Of a DNA stretch of 64,000 nt, positions 19,735 through 28,900 are shown one piece after another. Position 1 is the first letter of the stretch. Every line of letters starts with the position of its first letter. This stretch comes from Flectonema sp. DT1601. Lineage: Eukaryota; Euglenozoa; Diplonemea; Diplonemida; Diplonemidae. Location of the stretch: NCBI GenBank assembly GCA_964019425.1, contig OZ025832.1, positions 558,001-622,000 on the forward strand, in the 5' to 3' direction. The position numbers and the translations under genes were made by a program. Below the pieces are notes generated by a model. That model did no database searches. It worked only from the letters and a program-made list of their open reading frames with translations, and was not told the origin of the DNA.

Positions 19735-20292
19735 ATCCCGAAACCAACAATTATTTGTTTGTTGTCCTACGAACTTTTGCATTCGATTGAATTTTCCCGC
19801 CCTCTCCCCTTCTTTTGACTGATGATCATTAATACTAACTCATCTACAAACTACATATTCCCTCGATGTTGGGAAACTGCAGAAATGAATACTTTTCTTT
19901 TACTTATCTCTACTTTTTATTCTCACTTTTCTATACTAAAAATTAATGATACAAAATTATTTAATATAGACTACTTTCGAGACTGGTTTACAAGAAATTT
20001 GAAATTAAGTCCCTCCAGCAGTAGAAGATTAAGGCCTGGAACTGAATAACTGAACAAATCTTATTCTTTTTTCTTCTCAATCGAATTCTAACTTATATTC
20101 TGTTTACTCTTTTATTTTTGATCCAGAGCAGTTAATTCTGTTTTTCTTACGGATTAATGCCCTTTAAAAACCTTCAGTAAGTCCCTCAATTAATTCTTGG
20201 GTGAACGGCCCCCAGTCATGTTCCGTTTATTTATTATGTTTTTTTTTTTTTTTTTTTTTTTGTACTGACTAAGTCGGAGACTAGACAACGAC

Positions 20293-20402
20293 GTAAACTT
20301 TATTTAGCTTTATCAGTTTGAGTCGGTTCACGGTTTCGTGACACAAACATGAAACACAAATGTCGAAAGTAGAATAGGAAATCGACTGGTCAATTGTCCC
20401 GA
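20293..20402 (+). repeat. Dispersed repeat A, copy 1
   Basis: This reads AACTTTATTTAGCTTTATCA then GTTTGAGTCGGTTCACGG and so on. Related copies are at about 33180-33241, 43887-44026 and 47918-48062. It contains the hairpin TCACG-GTTT-CGTGA. Here, at 33 kb and at 48 kb it is directly followed by the TIR element, so the two may be parts of one larger element. Confidence 0.7.
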
Positions 20403-20420
20403 TAAAGTCGGGGAAAGAAA

Positions 20421-20543
20421 ACTATTCAGATTAAGAGCCGTTTATTTATTATGTCAAAAAAAAAAAAAAAATAAGATATATTGTCATCTATTTTCCTAAT
20501 ACTGTCTGAGATCAACAAAGTAAAAGGCTTTATCTGAATGGGT
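20421..20543 (+). mobile_element. Short TIR element (MITE-like), copy 1
   Basis: The left end ACTATTCAGATTAAG and right end CTTTATCTGAATGGGT are imperfect inverted repeats. The body carries GAGCCGTTTATTTATTATGT, as in the other copies, with an A-run expansion. It is preceded by the conserved AAGTCGGGGAA motif. At about 125 bp and with no coding capacity, it is best read as a non-autonomous DNA transposon (MITE). Confidence 0.6.
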
Positions 20544-20566
20544 TTTTTTTCTTTTTTTTTTGGAAA

Positions 20567-21100
20567 ATTCTCCGTTGCTACCCCAAAACTTTATTTTTCT
20601 CCGTTGTAGTCCACCTAAAAGAATTTTTCTCCGTTGTGTTTTTTTTTCTTAACGCTATACTAAGTGTGACTGTGACTGATGCACGTAATGGTTGGGTTCT
20701 TTAAGTACTCAGGACTGGTTGCTTGCTAATGTGAATGCTGACGTTCGAATTCCCCGACTTTCAAGTAAATTTAGGTGAATGATTTCTCTTGTCTTCTGTC
20801 TGACGCTTGTGATGCACCTCTTGTATTCTAAGTCACAGGTGTATGAGTAATACTTGGTAAGAGGAGCCCAGGTCCAACAAGAGGAGCCACATGTTTTGTG
20901 CATTTTGGTGCCAGGTGGTCATAACCCATTTTTTTTTTTTTTTTTTCCCAAGAAAAAAAAATTTTTTTTTTGGAGAAAAAAAAAAAGTGCTGGTACCCAA
21001 CAGCGAAAAAAAAAAAAGAGTTGTTCACAACAGCGAAAAAACTTTTTGGGTGCAGGCAACGGAGAAAAAAAAGTTAAGGTGACAGGCAACGGAGAAAAAA
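20567..21100. repeat. Two inverted arrays of a 30-nt-period motif
   Basis: The left array has TTCTCCGTTG or close variants ending at 20577, 20606 and 20636. The right array has CAACAGCGAAAA at about 20998 and 21028 and CAACGGAGAAAA at about 21058 and 21088, with a worn unit near 20969. The right motif is the reverse complement of the left one, and spacing is 29-30 nt in both arrays. About 360 nt separate them. No coding capacity is visible. Confidence 0.55.
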
Positions 21101-21133
<33 letters not shown>

Positions 21134-21395
21134 CTTTTTAGTATGACGGCATTCGACACAAGTGATTATGTTCATATAGTTTTACTCCCCATCTCCAGTT
21201 CCCCTGATTGTTTCTTTTTCTTTTTTTGTTTTTTAACTTGTTAGTCTTTGGGCATCTGCCCAGGCTACGTGACCAACAAAATTCGACTTTGGTAACGGTT
21301 CACTAACGATTATTACTTCCTCTAACTGAAAAATATTGCTGACTCTAAGCGGCTGCCGGCAGAGTTCTTCCCTCGGGTGGACAGCTGGGTATGAT

Positions 21396-21475
21396 CTTTC
21401 CAGCCGAAGCTATAAAAACACAATCTCCGTGATTGTGTTCTCAACTGGTGTGGGTCCCTCGTAGTCATCAGTTCT
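21396..21475 (+). ncRNA. Candidate structured RNA, copy 2
   Basis: AACTGGTG (21443-21450) pairs with CATCAGTT (21466-21473) through one G-T wobble. A second perfect 8-bp hairpin, ACACAATC/GATTGTGT, lies at 21418-21438. It shares flanking blocks with copy 1 at 19331-19405. Just upstream (about 21340-21410) are further stems such as GCTGG..CCAGC. Confidence 0.4.
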
Positions 21476-23518
21476 AGCTGACGTTTTTCACAAAAAAAAA
21501 AAAAAAAAACCTTATCCAGTGAAAAGAGATGGGTTTTTTTTAATTTTGTTTAATAAAGGGTAATTACATTCTCATTCTTTTTCTATTCTTTTTATTTTTC
21601 TTTTTCTTTTCCTATCATCTGTCATGATTATTGTATGTGGTGGATCCTTTGGAAATGTCTTTCCAAAAGCACTGTCTCATTGTAACCTTATGTAATAATA
21701 AATGTTTTTTTTTTTTTAATTTTGTTTTTATCACTGTGTCGAACTGTTTTCTCTTTTTCGATTTTTTTTTTTTTTTTTTCTTTTTAACAGTAGAAATGTT
21801 AATATTTACCTAACCTTGTGAGCTCCCTTCGCATGGAGTATGTTTTCGTTTCATTTCATTTCATTTCATTTCATTTTTTTTTTTTTTTTTTTCCCGGTAG
21901 TAGTAGTTTAAATTAAGTCTCTATCTCTTTGTGATCGATCGCTTATCTTAACTAAGTTGACAGTCCATTATTGAGCCTTCGGAACGGCTGCGGATTGGGC
22001 TCTCTGTTGTTGTTACCCCCCTGGAGTACTTTTAATATACAGCAAAAAAAAGATTAAAATAACTAGCTTTATTGGGTCTTTACAGCCTAGATCACTATCT
22101 CTCTCTTGCTTTTGGATTTCTTTCCAATGCTGGAACAAACCACCTTCACGAATATGTTTTTTTATTTTTATTGTGTTCATAAAAACTGTGAAAAGAAACA
22201 GCAGATGTTTTTGGCGGGAATGAATTGTTTTTTTTGATACGCGATGAACGACAGCTGTGCCATCATTGCAATCGTGATTTAGTTCACGTGATTTTGTTCT
22301 TTTCTTCAGATTCGTTTTGGTTGATATCCATATATGATACTCAGTGAAGGAGATAGCAATCCACTATTCCTGAACCTGAATACCATATATTCGCCTTTTT
22401 CTCCGTTTACCCCCTTTTTATCGAAATTTATTTGTTGGCCGACACTTATAGATATGCCTCTCTCGTTAAATTATTTTTTAATCTTTCTTCCGACAATGAG
22501 ATTGTAAGTGATATGTTATTTGAAGAATGGGATGCCGGGGTGTATTCTGTTCATAGTTGTGTTGTTTTTTGTCGAGCTACCCCCCTCCTGTTTTTTTATT
22601 TTCCTCTTATTTTGGACATTACTACTTTAATTTATTTAAGGTGAGTGCTCCGCTAGTAGTGTGCTACGAACTAGCAATTGTTGCTAATTTTTTTTTTTAA
22701 TAAAGAATTTTACAAAGAAATGTTCATTTTTTATTTTTTTTTAATAAAAATTGTTTATTTCTTGACGAAACTATAGGTGAAACCTACACTCTGCCGTATT
22801 ACATTATACCCTGGTTTTGGTTTCCCAGGGCTCACGATTAATTCGTAATTGAATAATTCGATTCCGTACTGCACTGAATGACAACACGGAAAAAGAGACA
22901 TGTATGCCGATAAGTTAGAAACATTGATTATAATGTAGAGCAAGTACGTCAATTGCAGAGTGTTAGCCTGTATTAATATTTTAGTCACTTGTGTCATGAG
23001 TTTTTTAATTTTATTATTGAGTTCTGATACAATACAGAGATTTATATTCGTATGAACCTAATCAAACAGTCTTCCCCCCTGTTTTTATTTTCCTCTCAGC
23101 AGTTAATTGTCAACAAGCTCTCATCTACTTACCCTCTCAAATGAATTCCTCAACGCTCTGCAAGACTAATGTAGCATACCAAGTTTGGAGGGGAAGAAAA
23201 GAGTTTTCGGCAGCTTATTTGAACAGGAGCTTTGCTTGTATTTTTCTCCCTCTCTCTAATTTTATTTTGATTTTCTTGTTTTTGCGGTTTATTTAAGTAA
23301 AGTCTTCGTTACGCTCATCAAAAGCCGATAGTCTTTTTCTACTTTATCATAACTGCTTCGTTACTTTAGTATTGTAGCTACACAAGTTCGGTCAATTACG
23401 TTTTCTCTGTCGAGGGAAAATATATTGTTATGCGTTAATGACTTGAAATTATCTAACAAAACTCATATTTAACTTTCATCACAGGGATGACCAACTAGCA
23501 CAGCTATCCAGTAGGGTG

Positions 23519-25435
23519 ATGTCACTAAAAAAGTACCTTTTTGTATTAGTTGTGTTCATACCTGCATTCATCTGTATTAATGCTTCAATATGGAAATACG
23601 TGCAACACATTCCAAGTGGTGAAGACATCGCACAAATCATACGAAGTGGGGTACTTAGCGAAAATGATATCCAGCTTGTTTCCGCTGCTATTGCTGAAAT
23701 GACCAAGCAATCAGCTATCAAAACCCAAGGAACAGAAAAATATCTGACACCGAGAATCGAACCTAAGCACTACGAGATTACGGTCCGCTACAGTAAGGGA
23801 GCTGCAGTGTACTGGCCACCAACTTGGAATATTAAAGTAGTAAACGCAACGTATGGTTTTGGTACGGAACCAGAATCTGAGTGCCTACAGCGATACAGAG
23901 CTTGGGGTAACCCTGGATTAATTTATTGTAAGCAAAACTACACTGCCTGTACAGGAAGTATTCAAGTTCCTTTTAATGTTTCACAAAATACATTTAAGAT
24001 AGCACCTCCATACTTTCCAAGTAGGGGAAACTGTCCTCAGAATACAGAAGTGGTAGAGTTAACTGTAATGGTACCAAAGAAGCCTCCAAACTGCAATGCT
24101 ATAAGTCAATGTAATGGAAAAGGTCATTCATCAGTGGTACTAATAGTAAAAGGAATGTACTGTAGCTGTCAGTGTAACGCAGGGTTTACTGGTGTCGGTT
24201 GTGGTAAGTGTGAAGTTGGTTACTATAACTGGCCTGATTGCTTAGCTATGGCATTCACTATGGATCTTATGAACTATAAAAAGACACATAAAAGAAGTAG
24301 TTGTCCAGAGAGCTTACTTGAACACAGATGTGATAATTCAAAGATTCCTCGTCCACTGTGGCATCCTTCAGCTGGTCCATCATTTTTATCAGTTCTCGGC
24401 TGTGGAATATCATCGCTACCCTGGAGTTGTGAGTTCGGAGACACTCATACAACACCTGTTGAAAGTATTTCTACTCTTGCTACTGGAGAGTTTGTTGGTG
24501 CTCACCTTCTCCTGTTGCTCGAATCGATTGCACTTTACGAACCTGAAATCTACGTATACGTCGGAGTCGACTCGCTTGAAACTAAAAAACGCCTCAGTGA
24601 GGCATTTTCAAGGTTCGCTCGGTTTAAGAAAATAACCGTCTTAGTATTGAAGTCTCGCAAACTGGCATTTTGGTATCAAGAAAAGCCACAAGTAATGAAA
24701 TATGCCTTGGATAGACATCGAACAACACTGTGGTTAGACACGGATACGTTTTTGGTAAGTCGAATACCAGAATTGCCGGATAGTCCGTTGGCTACTTTTG
24801 GTTGTGGTGTTCACGACCCAAGAGGATGGGGAAGTTCTGTTCTTCCTCATCGAAACGGATACACGAACACAGGAGTTATATTCGCCAGGAATGATACTTT
24901 ACACATCGATGCTTGGAGGGATAGCATGAAAAGACATGATCAATATTTTCAATCAATCCACTACTTTAAAGGACAAGAACAACTTTACCTTGATCAGGGC
25001 CCTATGGATGTCAGCATAACAAACACAAAAGGCGCTTTCAAACTACCACCACAGTGGAATGTTGCGTGGTGGACACCTGATGCTAGACTTGAAGACTGGC
25101 GTCCTCATTGGTGGATGTCAGAACGGAATTATGGAAATCGAATTTCGATTGCTGATTCAAAAAGGGTTCTGTTGCTTGACGACCTTCCTATTCACATCAT
25201 CCATTCTCATTTTATAAAAGAAGAAAAACATTATGGATATCTAGACTCTCACTTTAATAGTTTAATATTTGATTCGATGAAGTCTGCAGCTCCTGGTTCA
25301 CACCTCTTTAAAATGTTTCAAAGGCTGGAGAGGTACGCTACTCATCTCGTGGCGCCTAATCGTCAGTCGGTTAATATCACAAAAATGACTTTTGAATTCC
25401 TTGACACGATAATATTTGATTGGGATGTGAAATAA
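23519..25435 (+). CDS. Secretory-pathway glycosyltransferase-like protein with EGF-like module
   Basis: The protein is 638 aa from the ATG at 23519. The N-terminal helix (about 4-22, KKYLFVLVVFIPAFICINA) acts as signal anchor. A Cys-rich N-terminal region follows, with an EGF/laminin-like module at about 190-240 (CSCQCNAGFTGVGCGKCEVGYY). The C-terminal half (about 315-600) looks like a nucleotide-sugar transferase fold: LGCGISSLPW, then LWLDTDTFLV with the DxD metal motif at about 406-408, TNTGVIFARND and a C-terminal IHIIHSHF. This arrangement resembles DxD glycosyltransferases acting in the Golgi lumen (GT77-like by motif order; not certain). A 3-codon upstream frame (ATG at 23487) lies between the AG at 23483-23484 and the start. 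Sugar donor and acceptor are unknown. Confidence 0.75.
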   Translation: MSLKKYLFVLVVFIPAFICINASIWKYVQHIPSGEDIAQIIRSGVLSENDIQLVSAAIAEMTKQSAIKTQGTEKYLTPRIEPKHYEITVRYSKGAAVYWPPTWNIKVVNATYGFGTEPESECLQRYRAWGNPGLIYCKQNYTACTGSIQVPFNVSQNTFKIAPPYFPSRGNCPQNTEVVELTVMVPKKPPNCNAISQCNGKGHSSVVLIVKGMYCSCQCNAGFTGVGCGKCEVGYYNWPDCLAMAFTMDLMNYKKTHKRSSCPESLLEHRCDNSKIPRPLWHPSAGPSFLSVLGCGISSLPWSCEFGDTHTTPVESISTLATGEFVGAHLLLLLESIALYEPEIYVYVGVDSLETKKRLSEAFSRFARFKKITVLVLKSRKLAFWYQEKPQVMKYALDRHRTTLWLDTDTFLVSRIPELPDSPLATFGCGVHDPRGWGSSVLPHRNGYTNTGVIFARNDTLHIDAWRDSMKRHDQYFQSIHYFKGQEQLYLDQGPMDVSITNTKGAFKLPPQWNVAWWTPDARLEDWRPHWWMSERNYGNRISIADSKRVLLLDDLPIHIIHSHFIKEEKHYGYLDSHFNSLIFDSMKSAAPGSHLFKMFQRLERYATHLVAPNRQSVNITKMTFEFLDTIIFDWDVK

Positions 25436-25988
25436 TAACATTACTGACAAGTTCTTATATGAGCTTTAGCTGAGGAGTCATTCAAGCTGTTTACCCCCTT
25501 CTGCGGATACTTGCCAAAGACCGTCAGACTCCTCAACTTGATAGTACGCGGTCTCGGAAATGACCGGGTTCGACAACATCTTCCAGTCAAGTAAGTTGTT
25601 ACTGTTTTTACATTGTCAGATCACCACTCTGCGTGCATAGATTCTTTCGTATCGGATTAAATCACCCCCTGCGGATACTTGTCGCAGACCGTTTCTATCA
25701 TTTCAGTAGGTGACACGAAGTCAACCAACGAAATTATTTCATTTTTCCTTAAACTCGTTGTTCAACACCTTTGATTTGAATTGCTTTATTCTCTGTCGCT
25801 TACTTCACAGTTGGATGGAAATTGTATTTTTAGTTTGTTGAGTTTTTTTATTTATTTTTAATTTTAATTTCCTTAACAAGGTGTGACGATACATCGGAAG
25901 ACTTCATTCTTCAAAAATCAAATAATAAAAACTCTTATGTGTTAGTCTGAATAGTTATTCTAAGTTACTGTTTTGTACCTTTGACGGG
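25436..25988. other. Spacer with paired repeat motif and hairpin
   Basis: There is no gene here. TGAGGAGTC (25471-25479) is the reverse complement of GACTCCTCA (25527-25535). Between them lies CTGCGGATACTTGCCAAAGA followed by CCGT. A related block, CCCCCTGCGGATACTTG followed by TCGCAGACCGT, recurs at about 25665-25691. These may be small RNA or transcription-linked structures. The rest is AT-rich leader of the cyclase gene; its closest acceptor-like AG is near 25880. Confidence 0.45.
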
Positions 25989-28900
25989 ATGTCTGAAAAT
26001 ATGATTGCGCAAGAAGACCCGTCGTCGTTGCAATTACCCATGTCGGATAGCTTTAAAGCTAAAGGGAGAAACCTTCCTAGTTTACTTACAAGACATGAAC
26101 CGAGTTTTTCTTCAGCAGAAGAATGTTTAGTTGCGGATTTACATCCCAGTCCCAGACTACCAATGAAGGGAGGTAGTTCATCCACTCTCGATGATGGCAT
26201 CGAACGAAATGATACCGGAGTAACAACCTACACTAAAGGTGGTCGTAACCGTCGGCGATACCAGTTCGATTCCCTCTCCCCAGAAGATATCCAAACTTTT
26301 CTCCCGATAACATTGTCTCAACAACTCTACGAAACTCCTTCTTTGGAATATCAGTTGAGATCTGAACATGCTCTAATCCTTTATGTTGACGTTGCTGGTT
26401 TTACATCTATCATGGAGAAGTTTAATAAAGTCGAACAAGGAGCTGAGCGTATGGGACATGAACTGAATCAAACTTTTACTCTTATCCTGGACGTCGTTAA
26501 TCGTTACGGTGGTGATGTTGTTCAGTTCAGTGGTGACGCTGTTATGGCAGTTTGGAAATTACCAGAATATGATGATAATATGTGCAAGAAGACTCGAAAA
26601 CAAGTTAAGGGAATCACTGGACTTGCTGCAAAATGCGCAGCAGAAACACTTTTATCATCGCGAACAATACGAATTGGTCAAGAAGACGTTGACTTTGAAC
26701 TACACGTTGGACTTGCAGCAGGTCCTGTTGATATAGCTGTAATTGGAAGCAGAAGCAGATGGAAATTCTTACTTCTTGGTGAGACGGTTGCAGAGGCAGG
26801 TTCAGCAGCGAATATCGCAAAAGGTGGTAATGTGGTGACAACTGGTCACACAATTAAAATCTCACGAGGACTGATATCGGGAACAGCAATCGAATCAAAT
26901 GAGGAATCAATAGAAGTAAACGGCGAACCAACTTATCATTTAATCACCAAAGTCGGACGAGTTCCTAAAGGTGCAGTTTCACTCCGACCAACTCTCGAAC
27001 GCCCACCAACAATATCAAAAATGCAAATGTTTGTCCCACAACTAGTTCTTCATTTACTTGCGGATATGACTCGTCAGGTTGAAGCATCTCCAACATCTGG
27101 TAAACCTAGAAATGGTCAGCCACCACTTACAGCTGGAGAGATGAGAATCGTTTCATCAATTTTCTTAAAAATAAACTTTTCTCACACTCCGGTCAAAGCA
27201 GATGATCTAAACTTCGTCTACCTCTCAATTGAGAAATCACTTCATAAGACTGGTGGTGTTTGCAACAAACTGCTATTCGACGATAAAGGACTTGTTTGTT
27301 TATGTGTCTACGGACTACCTGGTTTTAGTGAAGAAGATGACGCAGTGAGGAGTATATCATTTGCGAAGACTATATATGACAAGTTGACTAGTAAGGGAAT
27401 ACAGATATCAGTTGGAATCACTAGATCGAGAGCTTATTGTGGTATTTGTGGTTCAAACTGGAGAAGGGAATACACGATACTTGGAGATGGTGTTAATTTA
27501 GCAGCGAGGTTGATGTCAGAAGGTAACTGTCTGAGAGATCAAGATATCGGTGATGGCTACAGAGTACTTGTTGATGACGTCACAAGAGAGTCTTGTCTTG
27601 CAACTCATGAATTTAGTGACTCAGCTAGAATTAATGTAAAGGGTAAAGAGATATCAGTCAGAGTTTATCAACTGACGGCAGCAATACCTGGAAGTGGTAG
27701 ATCTGGTTCTGGATCTGTTGCGAGTGTCGTAAGAGCATCTCCAAGTCTTAGAAGGGTTGACTCAACAGTGTCTAGACAGAGTAGTTTAAGAAGTAGTTTA
27801 TCACGAAGTTCTTCAGAACTGCTAATGCCTCAATCACCTCAATCAGTCTGCAGTGGAGGCAGTCGTTCCCGAGCATCCAGTGGCATCACAGTAGTAACAC
27901 CTCTTGCTAAAGCTCTTCGTGCTGTTACTAGAGTTTCTCTTGATGATGATCGCCGTGTTTCAGATTCTGACAACAGCGGAGATGAATCAAATCACAGCGC
28001 TCACATATTTCCTTGTACTACATTACAAGGTCAGATCTTAGTACTTGGAAGAAATGAAGAAATGAAAGCAATCTCACAATCCATCGAACGACTCGTAGAA
28101 TTACAATCCCGTCTTCCAGCTAATAGAAGACGAAGGAAAAGACCAGCTCTTCAAGAAACAGGTGAAGATGGTCAACAAATGGCTCATAGAGTTAGTAGTC
28201 AACGTAGCATGAGATCGATAAGGTCAATACCAGCGACTCCAAAACAAGAACAAAAGAATATTAATAATTCACTTGCTGCTACTATTGATACTGACGTTGA
28301 GAAGTCTCTTCGAACTGATGATCTCAACCCAGAGAATCCAAGACCTCCTTCACCAATGGATATTGAACAGCAGGCAGGAATCCCTCCAACTGATTCATTT
28401 TATGCGAGGTCTAGTGTAGGAAAGGCAATTCAACAAAGCCCATTAATACCAAAGAATGAAACATTCGAAGCTATTCACACATCTAGTCATGACTCGGAGG
28501 AAGACCTAGAAATCGAAAGACAAGACAGTGGAAGGCTAGCTCCACCTCTACCACCTCCAGTGGTTCCGATCGGAAAAACTAGTTCTCCAAGTGCACAATC
28601 ACTTCCAATGGCTTTAGCACGTCGTAGAACCAATACTCTTACCTCAATTGATTTTGTTAATCAAGCTCGACCTAAATGTATTTTAATCCAAGGTGAAGCA
28701 GGTATCGGTAAGAGTCATTTACTTCACAAAGCCTTAGAACAGGCTCGTGATAAGAGTATTGCAGGACATTTTATTGCTGGATCACCTATTGGTAGAAATA
28801 AACCATACGGTGCTTTATCGAGTCTAATTCAACGTTTGATTGACAAACGAGGAATAGATCAGGTCATTGATGGTGTGAAACCTCTCGGTCTTTATCAAAA

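Larger units (their letters stand above)
18449..23518. other. 5-kb gene-free region of repeats and structured segments
   Basis: No supported protein gene lies here. The region holds T runs up to about 27 nt, (TTA)n near 18536-18560, (CT)n at about 18769-18788, (TTTCA)n at about 21849-21875, fragments of the dispersed repeats, a cluster of short hairpins (19593-19734), two related structured segments (about 19331-19405 and 21396-21475) and a 30-nt-period inverted array (20567-21100). From 22000 to 23480 I see only AT-rich spacer; short frames such as the one around 22432-22644 lack start context and homology. The last 40 nt are the leader of the next gene, with AG at 23483-23484. Confidence 0.6.

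Noticed and set aside
20998-21100. Regular 30-nt repeats that could look like a CRISPR array
   Set aside because: The window is eukaryotic, units are tandem and A-rich with no unique spacers of constant length between exact repeats.
22432-22997. Short plus and minus frames of 70-80 codons
   Set aside because: No leader context, no domain and composition typical of AT-rich spacer.
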